Part shown: one piece after another, positions 36,001 to 50,110 of the stretch | Position numbering within the stretch: position 1 is the stretch's first letter | Layout of the letters: every line of letters begins with the position of its first letter | Origin: Sitta carolinensis | Lineage: Eukaryota; Chordata; Aves; Passeriformes; Sittidae | Direction of reading: 5' to 3' | Length of the DNA stretch: 64,000 nucleotides | Assembly: GCA_032173965.1 (NCBI GenBank) | Contig: CM063287.1 | Coordinates: 12,901,859 to 12,965,858 of the forward strand | Translations under genes and position numbers: made by a program | The notes under the pieces: generated by a model | What the model was told of the DNA's origin: nothing | The model's input: the letters and a program-made list of their open reading frames with translations, nothing else | Database searches by the model: none

Positions 36001-38185
36001 TCTTAATAAGCGTTCTTTGTTCTAATGACAAAGCAACCTGCAAAGCCACAAGACTTATGAAGGAGAGGTTTTATTTCATGATCAGTTGATAGCATTCCAC
36101 ATTGCTACAGTTTTGTCATGGCTCATGCCAATGAGTCAGCTAACGTGATTGCAATGACTGGAACTGGAGAACAAATGGAGTTTTGAGAAGTGTTGCATTG
36201 CCTCACTCCATTTAAATTAGCTAAAATTATTCAAAATATCCATAGCCATCTGCCCCTATGTGGGCAGTCTGTGGGGCTAAACAGCAATAGTATAGGAGAG
36301 GAAGAAACATGTTCATAAACTGATTTCACAAAGTAAACATGAAATTGAGTGGAAAAAAAAACCAAAACAAAACTATAATTTAGATAACACAAAGAGAGAC
36401 AACATTTGGTGTGGATGAACTGCACAGAGAAACTGAGGAGCACATGCATATAAGAGAGTCTAAGGATAGTCTTGAGTGATGGAATCAGTGAAGTTCACTC
36501 TGAAGACATAGTTACCATTTGATTTAGCCAAGTTATAGAGATGTGTTCCCAGACAGAAAACCTGCAGCAGTTGTGAACACACTTAAATACGATACTTAAA
36601 AGCACTGGGATGTACCTGGTATGGAAGTAGGCAACTGGTATTTACAGCAGAGAGCTGATCAAAACCAAGAAGGCTGGAGGCAGAAATGAGTACTATTTAC
36701 GAGAAGTCTGTGATCATATTCACCTCAGAAACCAAATGGCTGTCGGGTGTCAGCCTGTGCTATACATCTTGAGGTGGCTATAATAAGTGATGATGATGAA
36801 TGTAATCCACACAGCCAACAGCTTTGCTAGCAAAATAAATTGTATTTAGCATTCTCCATTTTTGATGTGCCCTAAATATTAATTTACAACCTTCCATAGA
36901 TGTTATCTTACAGGCCAATATTTTTCATCAACTAATTTTTAGCCTTTATATTTTCATATTATTCTTATGGATACTTTTAAGCAGTGTGGAGCCCACTGAA
37001 GCTTTTTAGATGTTGTTAAGCATTTCCTGTGCAATGAATTCATATATGCAGTAAACTAGACTTGGGCCTCAAACAACAAAATATTTCCCAAAAAGAAACT
37101 TAAACATCTTAAATAAAAGATGGAACCATCTCCTAAAATGGGAAAACAAGATATGATGAATTAATTACAGATATCTTTTCATAATGTCTGAACCTACTTT
37201 TTAGATGTCCACTACAAGTTCTCACAAAATACTGTACAGAACATAAACATCTTCCTCTTACACTCATATAACCTCCAACAAATCCCTGGTCTGGAGGTAT
37301 CATCTTTGGACTTAATGGAATTTAGAGAACTTTTATTTCTTGCTATCAGGTAGTTTTTAAAAAATCATATATAGTGTAAGCAGTCACAATGCTCTATAAC
37401 AAAGTTAACAGCCTAGATTTTAATTGTGAATAGAAGCGATTTTTGTTTATCCATTACTTGATGCAATTTTAGTTTAAAATTGCTATGGACGGTGAATAAT
37501 TACTCATCTTTCTGTGTGTGGAACAACCGGACAAGCTTTTTTTTTTACATTCTTCTCTCTGCACATCTATTCATTTCTCTCATTTAAGACTGAAAATTCC
37601 CACTTGGTTAATTCTTAGCTCACATGAAAATGGTTCCATCCCTTACATCATTCGAGTTGACCATGATTCTTTTTTTTTTTAGCTGCAGTTTCCCTAATTT
37701 CTACTTCATCCTGTTTTAAATTGGTACTGCACCCAGAGCTAATGATGCTGGTATATATGGGATTTGTACAGCAGCATTATAATTTGTCAGTTTGCTTTCT
37801 AATCTTTCACAAGTAAATCCTAAAATGCTATTCTTTTGGACCATTTACCAAGAACCTTTTTAATATATAATTCTATAAACCCAGTGTCTTCATTCCAAAT
37901 ATTAAGATATATTAATCAATATAATCCATGATCTTCCTTAATAAATATTCTTAGATTGATCAAGCTATTATCTTCTATAGCTAACAAAATAAAATAACCA
38001 AATGACCCCTTTCCTTGATAAGAAATATGTTTTACCTTGGTATTTAATTTGAACACAGTAATAATTTGGGGGTTTTTTGGGGAATTTGGCTTTGTTTACA
38101 TAGATGTTCCTATATATCATACAGACAACTGAATCTGCTGAAGATGTCAACTTGGAATTTGCAAGACTTTTTTCTTCAAATAAAC

Positions 38186-38205
38186 TTTTTTTTTTTTTTT
38201 TTTTT
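38186..38205. repeat. Poly(T) tract, 20 nt
   Basis: An unbroken T run in AT-rich DNA with no attached element recognised. Confidence 0.9.
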
Positions 38206-38574
38206 CCTAAGGTTTATTCCTAAGCAAAACGGTCACCAAAAAAAAAGCACAAGAAGAATATCTTGCCATATTTCTCTCCTCTTCTGCACTCTTCCTACAT
38301 TCATTACTGTTATTTTGGACTGTAATTTTCTACATCAGTATTTAAATGGAACCCCTCCCTCATGAGAAGGATGTTACCTTTATTGCTTATTTTGCATAGG
38401 TTCTGGAATTTTATTCAAAATTTGATAAGACGTCTTTCTTAATCCTTTTCCCTTCTTCAAGGCCCAGAGTTTCATCTATCCTTTCTTACCATTTTGACAA
38501 GAATAGCACGCCTAAATTCCCTGGAAAAAAGCATTCCAGCAGTTCTTTTCACCAAATTCTGCCTCTTGACATTT

Positions 38575-38612
38575 CACAGAATCACTGAGTATGCATTTAA
38601 GTTGGGCCACTA
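38575..38612 (-). mobile_element. Possible very short CR1 3'-tail relic
   Basis: TTTCACAGAATCACTGAGTA followed by TTTAAGTTGGG resembles the complement of the last 40 bases of a CR1 element (octamer tail then the TTGGAAGG-type block). Similarity ends after about 40 bases, so chance or an extremely truncated copy are both possible. Confidence 0.3.
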
Positions 38613-40129
38613 CAGTTTTAAGGAACAGGAACTCTTTTGATCACATTACATCTAGACAGCATCTGAAAGCTTAAAGATTTTCATCACCAGGTCTTTGGAA
38701 TCTTTGGTTCACTCTGAAGGCATAGATCACAATTTGGACCAAGCATCTCTGAGTTCACCTTGCATTGGGAATGGCTACACAGCAGGAATAGTTAGAAAGG
38801 GAACATCTGCAAGCCTGGGAACTCATCCTGTTACTGCCAGGACATGCATCATGTACAGAGGAGTTACAGCAGGACATTACTGGTGATTAAATGAATTCTT
38901 AAAGCAATGACTATACATCAGTGTCATAGCAAAACCCAGTTGTATAGCTATGCAATAAGGCAAAATAACATAGTTCCTTAATCTTACGTCCAATAACAGT
39001 ATGATTCAGTGTAAGATAATGTATCAAATAGTGTGTCCTACTCTTTTTGGACATTAATCTTGACAGAAAAATCTTTAGCTTTGTATGGATTAGTCAATGC
39101 AAATTCATTAACTACTTGTCATGCTTCTAATACAACCTGCCCTGACCCCAAAGACTTGACAGTTTAGTGTTAATCAAATCTACAGAAGTTCCCATACAAA
39201 CAAAACAATCTGTTTCAGGTTAGACAGATTATTTTCCCCTTAAAAAAAAAAAAAGGAGAAAAAAAGTGAGTGGAATAAAGTATGTGAGAAAAATATCTAA
39301 AAATATAACTCAACTTGATATTTTTTTCAAATCCTTTAATAATATTATTCACAGTTTTCTGTACTGACAAGGAAAATAAAATAAAGGACACTTTTAATTT
39401 GGTTATTTTTAAGTTGCATCTAGAAAACAACCACTTCTTTAAGGTAGCAAATCTACCTTACAAAAAATGAAGTGAAAATTTATTTTAGTTTCACTTAATG
39501 TAGATTTTTATTCCCAAAAACTTTTTGAGGGAAATTGATACAAAATCACCCTGTACAGCCATCTGCTCATCTCATTAGAAAAAATAATGGTCACTGTACC
39601 CAGATACATGAAGGAATGGGGTAGAAAGGTTGCACAATAGCTGTCTACCTTGAACTCATAAGCCCAAAAGATGAGATACTCATTTGAAACTGGGTTAATG
39701 AAAACCATCTTTTGGCTCAATTTAGTCTCTCAGACTTTCAGTCCAAAATAGATTATATTAGCCTTTTTATTTCTGAATCTCGTGCTGCAAACTGTAGTGT
39801 TAGCAGTCTTGAACAAATACAGCTTATAGCCGTATTGTAGACCAATCTCTATATTTAGTTTTAACTTGTATCTTTAAAAAAATCTTTAAACAATCATCAG
39901 TAGAATTTGTCTGATCAGTTTTCTCAGATACGACCAAAAAGAAAAGTAAATAATGACCTAATTATCAAAATAAATATTTTCTTCGCTTTGGTCTTCACAG
40001 CAAATTTCAGTCAGAATAATCGTACACAACAGATTTCCCTTCAGGCTTTCATGTCTGGTTGCTGGTGCCAGGTATTCTGTTTTATCTACCTGACCATGAC
40101 TTGATAGATAAAATCTTCCTAGTTCAATT

Positions 40130-40163
40130 GATTTAATTAATTAAAGATTTCATTAATTAAATC
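40130..40163. repeat. AT-rich inverted repeat, 12-bp arms
   Basis: GATTTAATTAAT at 40130-40141 pairs exactly with ATTAATTAAATC at 40152-40163 across a 10-nt loop. Each arm contains a TTAATTAA-type homeodomain core. No function can be assigned. Confidence 0.8.
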
Positions 40164-43100
40164 TTACTCTTCCCTAGCCCAAACCTTATTCTTCTCAAGT
40201 GATACATTTTAAAAGTGAACACTTTCAGATTTGCTACCACCAGCTGTATGTACTCAGTTTCACAGAAGTCTGTTCCAGATGCAGCTAATCACCAAGGAAA
40301 TGTATCATCAGATACACCACTACAAGTTTGGTGCTCTTTATTCAATTGGAGCTGTAACTGTTTAGACAAACCAAACATGAAATAAAACTTCAGTGTACAG
40401 TCAACAGAAATCCACATGTAATATGCATGAGTAATATATATAGTAATTTATAATTCCTATAAAATTCCTGTGTAAGGAAGCAAATAATATTTCTATTATT
40501 GTTCCTGAAAATTAAAGGAATATGAGAAGGATTTCAATGCAGAATTATTTTTATAATCTTTATAATCCCTATTATTTTTAGAGGCAAATATCATGTAAAT
40601 CACACTTCTTGTACATGAAATCAAACACTCAAAAGTATGTATGTGAATATTTTAATTGTCATAAAGAGCATTCTGCAGTCAGTAGTGGGATCAAAAATGG
40701 AAGCTCTGTATTGTTAGTAAAACAATGTTCAGCAGTAACTCTCATGATACTGTAGACCCAGAAACTATTTGATTAGGTTGATAGGATATTTTTTCTGTCA
40801 ACTATTAAAGGAAGAAATAAATACTGAGATAAACAAAATATTGGTTCCTAAGTGATATATAAAGCCTTTTATATAAGGATAAAATAAAGACCTGATATAT
40901 TACTAGATATTTTAACTGCCGGTGGTTAAAACTACATAATTAAGATTCCATAATCTTGTGTAATATAGCACAGCAGAGACACCTGATAGCAAAAGGAAGC
41001 ATCATTTTAAAAGGTATGAATAACACAAATCAAATAGGCCAGTTTCCTCATTTACCTCTAGTCCTTGCCTGTGACAATACTGAAATTCCACTTTGTCCAT
41101 CTCCTGGATCTGGGAAAGCAAGACCAACAATTAAGGCTCTGTTTTGCAATACAAATTGAAACAACTGATTTACATCTGAGATCATTTAAGTGAGAAGAAT
41201 ATGTAAAGAAAGAATAAAATAGATAGTCTGTGATTTCAAAGCTTTGATGAGATTTTGTTTCCTTAAAAATGCTATAATGTAGTACAAAGGATGACATCTC
41301 AGGATGGCATGGGGGGATTTATTACCAGAGGAAAGGTACTGGAATAGTAGCAGATACATTGGAGTTGTAAAGGAATGGTAGGTACAGCAAGTTGGTCCTG
41401 AAATACCAGTGAAACTAGGATAGTAAGAAGAAATTCTTGTCTATAGCTTCTATTCCTCTTGAAACCTCCTTCATACAATTACCTTTCATGACATGTGCAG
41501 ATCCAGTAGTCTTCTTATCCAAGTTATAAGCATTTTTCATAGAGAGAGGAAACTTGACAATATAAAAAAAGGTTTCACAAAAATCTGATACAAGTGTTTG
41601 TTTAAGAAAAAAACAGTTTCACTAGAAAATCAAAACACCGTTTTAAAACAACTGCATGTAAAAGACTGAAGGACCTGCTTGCAGATGACTTGCAAATTGC
41701 CAAAGAATGATTGCAACAATGTATTGGCTTACTACCTACCAAACTATTTTAGCTTTAACTACCTGGTTATAGTTTGTCCTTTGATGCATTTGGCTACTAT
41801 GGAATTCACCTTTCTCTTTGGATTTTCTTGTTTATTCACTTCACTGTTTTTATTTCCTTTTACAAAAATCTTTAATTACCTCATTTCCACATAAGGCTGT
41901 TAATGGATTTATCTTCATAACCGAAAGCTGCATTTCTTAAGTAATGTCATTAGTTTCTGATTTATTTAGGAGGGTTGCCCCCCCTCATCCCCCTTTTATG
42001 CTAGCTCCTTAATAACTCGTTGTTGGGGTTTTTTTTTTTTAATATTCTGCTAGTTATATTTGCTATCTTAAGACAGTTTCCTCTGACTGTAATTCATCCA
42101 GAGATTTGCCTAGAAGGGATTAAGTGTATAAATCTCTACCTTGTTATCACCTAATTTCATGGTTTGTTTTACCTTCAAAAAGAAATGTCTTTAAGCCCAT
42201 GAAAGTAATTTCTTGCATAGTCATTAGATCTGCACTTAATCACATGCATGGTTTTGAAGGTTCTTTACCAGATTTTCTTTACTGCTGAGAGATCTCTCTG
42301 ACACTGAGGTGAAGCCATAGCTAACATGTAGGCATCTGGGGATTTCTCTGCTGAGCATTTCAAAGATCTGTGTAACACACACCCAGATGATGGGGATGGG
42401 ACTGCTGCTGGATCTTGAATGCATGTACCACGCTTCACATTTAGCCAGATGTTAAGAAATGAAAGACCAGTGGCAGATAAGACTATCAAATTGCTATATA
42501 TAACATTTAGCATCTTAATACTCTGCAGTGTGGTGCTTTAGAAGTAATAAAAGTCACACAAGTTTTTCTGAAGTATTTGGGTTATCCAGGACTACTTTGT
42601 GCTCAGTCATTTCGGCACTTTTGAAAAATTTCCTAGAATAATTTGGGAAAATGCTTTAATTATCAAAAGTAAATAAATTAAAACACAATCATATTTATTT
42701 ATTTTTTATTTTTTTTTAAATTAAATTGAAGAAAGGAGACACCATTGTCCCAGTTATTTAATCAAACAGCTTAATTAATTTCTGAGTTGAGAACTGCTAA
42801 TGATTCCCCTTGTCTTTTACCCAGACACCCACTCTGAACTCTCATAAAGAAAATATCAGGTTAAGGGAATTGCTGTCTCCTGTCACCCCTTTGCTACACA
42901 AATTGCAGCTACACACTCCTCAATCAAAGACCAGGGATTCAGTCTTGCATATCGAGAAAAGGTTCTTGATCTCTATGCACAGAAGATCAGCAAACTGATC
43001 CTAATAAAACAGCTCTTCTAACTTGGAGTGCACTTAACTTTTAATAAATTAGTTTGCTTCTCTAGAAAATGATTTTACATGCCTGGTGTTTCCTTTCCTT

Positions 43101-44869
43101 TTTTATTAACTCAGACATATTATATCTGACACCTACCTTTTAATTTCTTTTTCCTGCTGTGATATGACTAACTGAAACAGGGTACTCCTTACTAAAGTCC
43201 AGTGAAAGAGGATGAAGTCATCACGATGTAGATACTAATGTAAACCAGAACCAAGGAACTTCTGCTTTGCGAAACCAATCACTGAAAGGTCTAAAAACTT
43301 ACTATATTTAAATTCATCAAAAGGATGAAAGTTTCAGAAGACATTAGTCTCTCAACATCCATCATGAAACAAACATCACGCTCCTACTCTGCTTCCTCAA
43401 AGGAACAAAAAAGTTGTTAAAAATAATTTTTAAAAAATTTACAATAATTTGTTTTGATATCAAAAAAGGTATAAACATTCTGTTTAGTTTTGTGAAGGAA
43501 AAGAAAATACGTCTCTGTCTCACTCTCTCTGATAGCTATAGATGCACTTTTATTTTTGTATTTTTCATATTCATTTAAATATGTGTGAAACGGATTAAAT
43601 TGCTAGCAAGCAATAGCCATTCTTATATTTTCTATGGAAATTCAATAGAGACAATATTAATATATACAAATAAATTTAAAATAATAAATTTTCAAACAAT
43701 TGAGTTTAACACATAAAATGCTTCCATTTATTTTCTGCTGCATTCTGTGTACTCATATCAGTCACCAGTGCTGAAAGCAAGTAGCTTAAGTTTTTTTATT
43801 TTAGGAAATCATCTTTACCCCATTTGAAACATTATTTGGTTGTAAACAAAACAAAACAAATTGTAACTTCAGTATAAATACCAATGTTCTGAAACCACAG
43901 TGACTGCAATGCCACTGTTAAGAAGTCATCCATCCCCATAGAGAAAATATAATTGCAACACCCTTTTCTACAAGGAATTTGAAGATAACGTGGGGAAAGC
44001 AGTTGTGGAGTGGAAAATTATTAAAGAAAAATAGAGCCATTTAAAAACAGGAAAACATTTCCTATTGCACCAATTGAACTGATTGCTTCAGAAGAGCAGG
44101 TACTTCACAGGGGTCTACCATTTACCTTCTCCCTGTGGGCACTTGTACTACTTTTTGGTATGGCCTATATCTGCTGCAATGTAAAAACTGTATTTTGATA
44201 ACTACTCTCTTAGAAAAGATTCTGTTCCTGGAGAGAAGTTTTGATAAAGAAACTGTATACAATTCTAGTTATAGCTGTTTATGCAAGATCCACAGTGTGC
44301 TGATGAAGTTGTCACCAGTATGTTGCAAAGCAGGATGGATCTCCAGCCATGCAATCATAAAATATGCTAAATTAGGAGAAAAAAAGATTTAATTACCCAT
44401 GAGATTTACCTTTCTCCTATATTGGAAAAAGTTACAGACAGAAGAGTTATCCTTTAACTCTCTTCACCCTGGAGATTTCAGAATGTTCTTATTCATCTCT
44501 CTTGTCACATATTCTTAAGGAAGTTATCTCTGAAAAAAAATCCTCCTTTCAGACTTACTAGCATCTGAAGTCTCCTTTGCAACTATGACAAAGCTGGAGG
44601 AAACCTTCAGTCTTAGACATCTCACAAAAAATAAAGAAGAGCCACTATGTCCATGCTTTGTTCAAAAACTGAATATGACCCATACATGAGTAGCACTTTC
44701 ATTCTGACAGGTTGGGCATTAGGAAAAGAGCCATAATTCAGTCCAGCTCAGATACTGGCCTGTTAAATTTAACAAAGTTGTCAAATGCATGGATACTGTC
44801 ACATGGTGATGAGATCCATACATAAGTCAACTAAAGTTGGGAACATATACACTACTGATGGGGTTATTT

Positions 44870-45190
44870 AATGGTTAATAAGGGACGTCTAATTAAAAAT
44901 TAACAGAGAAAATAGTTTCTACAATTATTAACTGAAGACTAGATAATGGATGCAAGGTAAAAAATAATTAAACTAGTGAAAAATTACCAAGGGAATTAGC
45001 TAATAATTAAGCCAGAAAAGAAATTAATTTGTGTAGGTTACCTTAAAAGTAGCTAATGTGTAAATCTGGTTATGGGTGGTTAACATGCATTGAATTGACA
45101 AAGTGATCAATGAATGAAAAAGTTAATGATTGATGGGGATGTACCAATTAACCCAGGTTAATAATTAAGGAGTCATTAATTAGTTAAACC
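44870..45190. repeat. TTAATTA-rich patch with degenerate recurring motifs
   Basis: Five TAATTA hexamers (44890, 44965, 45004, 45162, 45177) and recurring GGTTAATAA / AATAATTAAG-type strings occur within about 320 bases. This could be a decayed short tandem repeat or an AT-rich regulatory patch. The motif spacing is irregular, so a tandem origin is uncertain. Confidence 0.35.
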
Positions 45191-48100
45191 TGATAGCTTG
45201 GTGAAGAACTGCAGCTTCTTAACTGAGCAAGTACACATCTTTTTTAATGTTATCATAGCTTGAATGACTCTTGGATTTATATTAGTTCTGCCAATTTTAA
45301 GCAAACATTTTAAGTTTTGGAGTGCTGAGACACATAAAGACTTTATTTGTTTATACATATCACAGCTCATTGTTCACTCTTGGGAATGTGTATTTGATAA
45401 ACGAAAACAAAATTATTTTGAAATACATGTTGCTATTTTCCCCAACCAAATTAGAAACATCCTGCCCTTATGTTCAACAAATATAGCGGGGTGTTCATAT
45501 TCAAAAATTTCTACTTGCACATGTGCAACTTGTCAGGTAGTTTATGAATATTTACATATTAATTGGCCTGACATCTGTCATAATTGCATATTAATTATTT
45601 CTGTTTTAATCAGATAATTGATTTATTATACTGCTGTCTGCAATTCTAGGGGAATGTCCCTGAGGGACAATACATACATACACACAGATTTAGTCTTCTG
45701 CCTTACAGCACTCCTCTACTGATGATCTGAAAACGTTTTGCTGGGCTTTTTTGTTTTGTTTTTTTTTTAAGTAGAAAGATGCATTTTAGAATTTGATTCA
45801 GTGCTTGTCAAGAGTTAGTTGAAAGATATTCATTGACTTCAGTGAGCTTCAACTCAGGCCTGTAGTCAATGTAACAAAGCATTTCTGAGAAAGCAGAATG
45901 GCAAAAATCAATGGGCTTTTTGATTTTGGATCAACAGAGAATTACAATTTGAATATATAAATTATACAGGAAGAGGAGGTTAAGTTACAGATGTGGGAGA
46001 GTAGCAGACACTGCATCAGAAAGGGGCACTGATTCTGCATAGAGATGATAAATTGCAAATGAACAGAAATAATGTTCACCTTCTTAATTCACTGAAAATC
46101 AACACTTAAAAGGAATTAACTAAATATATGAGCTTCGCTAAACTGTATGTGTGCTTTCTCATGAGACAAAAATGTGTTGTGCAGTGTCAAAAAAAACAGG
46201 TAAAGCACATATATCACTGTAGTGTAGCAATGGGCTATAGGAAATACATCCAGGAAAACTCTTGAACTAGGGAAGGAAATGCTGGAGCCTGCTTAAACAA
46301 ACCAGCTCAGGAAAATCTGAGAGCCTGTCAGAGCAGAGCTCTAACCATGTAGGTTGCTGTGAGAGCAGTGACATGCTGACCACTTGACAAAAGTATAAAC
46401 ATTTTCAAAAGAAGGGTCTCCCACCCAAATCTGACTGATTTCAGACAAATAAAGCCTGATTTTTAGCACCTTCCCATCCCTGAAGGAGTGGGAAGGAGTA
46501 AGTGTTTGGATTACTGGCACAAGCAAACCAGTTCGGTGCTCCCTGATTGTGATACTCACGTGACATGAGTCATCCTGAAGCACCCATTTTAGCAGGGTAT
46601 CCCCTTTGTGCTGATAGAGAAAAGAGGAGAAGGAAACAATTTCAGAGATGATTCGATCCTAAAGCTGTAATAAGGCATGGCAGAGGAGTCTGGAGATGGA
46701 AAGCAAATTGCTTCAAAGGGGCCATTTTCATGTTCAAAGCAATGAGCATCCAACAATTTGCCAGTTATGGCTCATTGATGCCTAAATCTCTCCACACTTC
46801 TCCCCAAAAAGGTTCATTTTATCCAACATCACCCTTATAAACATAAAGCCAAATGAAGTTTCAACCATTTGAAATCCAGATGCACAAGTAACTGCTTATC
46901 TGCATCTCTGCCACATTATGAAAGGCAGGAATGAGAAAAGCCTCAGCGATATTCTATCATTACCACATGGCCATTAGACTACTATATATATTTCACATTT
47001 CATTGATATAGCCACTTCCAGTAAGTTGTACTGTATCTTTTAACTGGCCTGTCCTAACAGAGTCTAGCATGGATTTGGATTGGCACCAATATCACTTCAA
47101 ACCCTGCCAGATCTCTCAGCCATTCCATTTGTAACTTTCACATAATTTCTCATTCACGGTTTAGACCTCAAGCAGAAAGGAACTGCGTGGCTGCCTGCCA
47201 AAAAAACTGTTTATTGTTTATAAATTATGAACAACGTGTGTATTTCTGCAATTGGCAGTTTCTATCTTAACCAAAGCAAGCTTTATTTATAGAAAATTAG
47301 AACATCTTGTTTTGTCCTGTGTTATGGCAGATTGTCTTAGATGAAACAAAACACGTGTATGAGCCACATTAAAAACTAAGGCTTATTTTTTCCAGACCCA
47401 AAGGGTACATTCTAGTTCTTGAATTATTAAAAGTCATTATTACTAATTAGGATACAGAAGTAATATTTTATACGTATCTAGTGGGAACCTGGTTACTTTT
47501 CACGACAACTGCAATTTCTCTAAATAAGTGCAATTTAGTGCAAATCTACAAATGGAAAATGGCAAATCAGACACTAAATCTGAATGCTGAAAATATTATT
47601 AAAAATAAGTTTTAAAATGTTTCTGCTGCACTTTATGGAACATTATCAAATTTATTTTGTCTAAAACTGATATCAGAAATCCACATATCCACATACAAAA
47701 AATAATTTCCTGATTTTCTTTTTAAAATCTTATCTGTTGTTCTGTTTCTTATAAAGAGATTCTAAAGGATCACAAGAGAGAGTTGTTAAAAAAATACCTG
47801 CAATAGGGATAGAAATATTGAGTAGCTCTGAAGCATTAATTTCCAAATAAAAGCTTGAAAGACTGATTTCAATTCCTGAGAGCAAAGTCCAGCAATATCT
47901 GAAAATAATGAGAAACAATTATTTGCTGCATTGATAAATATCTTGGGAGTATCACCACAAAGTATTGTGATTTTTTCAAGAACAGGCACAATATGGTTTC
48001 TTTTCAAAGCTAACTTATATCTTAAGTTTATCTTGACCACATAATACAAGTTTAAAGCAATCACCTTTACAAAGAAAGAGCTGGAATAGAAGTGGGAAAC

Positions 48101-49978
48101 AAATGGAGTAGAAGAAAAGGAAGGGGAGAATAAAAGGAAAAGACATAGAGAGAGAACAAAAGAATATTTTAAGCCACTCTTGCCCTGTCTTTCTGCAAGT
48201 TGTAGAAGACAGATGATCAGAAGAGAAATGGAACAAAAAAGGACTGGTTTGGAAACTTTTATAATACAGCATGAAACAGCCAGGAGCAGGAGTCCTCCCA
48301 GAATTTTGTAAGGAGGCTACAGAGACAGGCAAGTCTGTTCCCTTCCTGCGGTCAGGAGGCACAGCCCCACGCTGCTGCACCTCAGGGGCACTACCCTCAT
48401 TGCATCTCTGCTCCTCAGGCTGACTGGGTACACAAACTGCTTTAGCTGCTTCTTGGGGTTTTCTTTTACTCTGGCATTAAGGAACTATGAGGACAATGGT
48501 GAGTGTGTGAATAACCTGTATGATAGTAGAGCAGAATCCTTGATTACAAAGGAACTTTCTCCATCAGTTTCAGAGATGAAAGTGACCCAGACTGGGAGTT
48601 GACCGTGTTGCCAGCCCAGCCAAAATACAGCCGGAATAAATCTCCTGGGGCAAGGAGAGCATGAAAAAGCTGTGCACAGACCCTTCTGCAAAAGGTTCCT
48701 GGAGCTACAGCCTGGCATGCTCCCACACGTCCCAGAGAAAGGCCAGGTCCACACCGGACTGCAGGTGGCACAGGGCAGGAATGTAGAATGGTGGAGCACA
48801 AAACCCACCTTGCACTAGATGCAAAACAGCTGACAAAAATGAAGAAGGGAATTAGGAGTTAACAGAACAAGGAGAAGGTGAGAAAGCAAGATCTGCAGGG
48901 ACATGAACACCATGCCACAACACTATTATATACATGTATAATGTTTTGTTCTCATATAGAAAAAGATATGTCACAGCCCATCCCTTGTATTAGATAAATT
49001 TGGGAATAATACCTTCTCTCTCTTCTCTACAAGCTTGACAGGTTCCATTTTAACACTATTTTCAGCTCCACGTTCCTAAAAAGTGAACTCAGAAGGTAGC
49101 TCTGCCAGAACCTCCTTCCCAAGATCAAACCAAGAGATAGATATGTACAAGAAAAGAAATCATCACATAAAGTATCACTTTTACAAATATATCAGCATAA
49201 CAAGTCTGACTTTGCAGGATTTCCAGCCATACATGCAAACAACACATAGAAACTACAAGGCGTTAAACCTTGTTGTGTTCAAGTTCCTTAAACTTGTGTT
49301 TTTCAGAGGCTAGAAGGACAAAATAGTGTATCAGCTGTGCACACTTAGAAATTTGCTTGTTACAGAGCACACCTGGAGATCCTGAGAGAGCACACAGCAC
49401 TGAGACAGTGGTGATCTGCCTGTGACATAGCATGACTAAAAAGGTATCTGATTTAAAGGAAAAAAAAAATATACTATATCATAGCATTCCTACATGCCTC
49501 AGATTATTTTAATATCCCTTCTTGGGGTTTCTAAGTGGCAGCTGTTTTAATTCAGACAGCATATTTATAGCCCTTATATCTCTGAGTCCCTGTGTGTCAC
49601 GTTCTCCACCAGAGAGGCAGCTACTGAACATATCTACACTTTGGTCTTATTTTGGCCCCGTCTGATTCATTCGATCTCTCGGTAGCCAGTAATTATAGCT
49701 ATATATATAACCTTTAGCTTTCCAGTGATATGTATGGTTACACCTCTCCTCTCTTCTGTAAAATCCTTTAGCTGAGTGCTCTGAATTCATTCCTCTTTTG
49801 GGGATAATGCATGTCTCAGTGTTTCTGCAAGGGTACAGATCAGGGGCTATAGTGCTAATTTAGCATCACCATCACTACTGGAGAAACAGTTATACTCTGT
49901 ATTGACTAATTTTTCTCCTGTGACTGTATTGAACCTGCTCCTCAACCTTTTCTTCACAGAATGCCATCACCATCTGAG

Positions 49979-50110
49979 TAATACATCATCAGTGCAGTTC
50001 ACTCTGATGATGTATTATACTAACATATCATTAGTGCAACAGCAGAGCAAGGCGCTTTGATGATGTATTAATGCAATACATCATCGGAATGAGTCACTCC
50101 GATGATGTAT
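49979..50110. repeat. Cluster of alternating inverted GATGATGTATT motifs (multi-hairpin)
   Basis: The core GATGATGTATT or its complement occurs five times in 132 bases with alternating orientation. TAATACATCATCAG (49979-49992) pairs exactly with CTGATGATGTATTA (50004-50017). GATGATGTATT ending at 50069 pairs with AATACATCATC at 50075-50085. ATACATCATCGGA (50076-50088) also pairs exactly with TCCGATGATGTAT (50098-50110), so the middle copy can form either of two hairpins. The last loop contains the AP-1 consensus TGAGTCA at 50090-50096. No transposon termini or coding frame are apparent. A small foldback element, repeated palindrome formation or a regulatory site cluster are all possible. Confidence 0.88.

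Larger units (their letters stand above)
33061..49978. other. Long unique AT-rich noncoding stretch, no gene seen
   Basis: About 17 kb with no recognisable exon, RNA gene or well-preserved transposon. It includes a 20-nt T tract at 38186-38205, a possible short CR1 tail at 38575-38612, a 12-bp-arm inverted repeat at 40130-40163, and a TTAATTA-rich patch at about 44870-45190. Frames of up to 121 codons (48015-48380 minus, 45264-45617 plus) are unsupported. The GC-richer patch at 48260-48800 gives overlapping frames on the minus strand but none resembles a known protein. Confidence 0.5.

Noticed and set aside
45264..45617. 117-codon plus-strand frame rich in Cys and Ile
   Set aside because: Composition matches AT-rich noncoding DNA and no family motif is visible.
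48015..48380. 121-codon minus-strand frame with a hydrophobic stretch
   Set aside because: Low-complexity Phe/Leu/Ser content from a purine-rich strand, no domain, no splice or promoter context.
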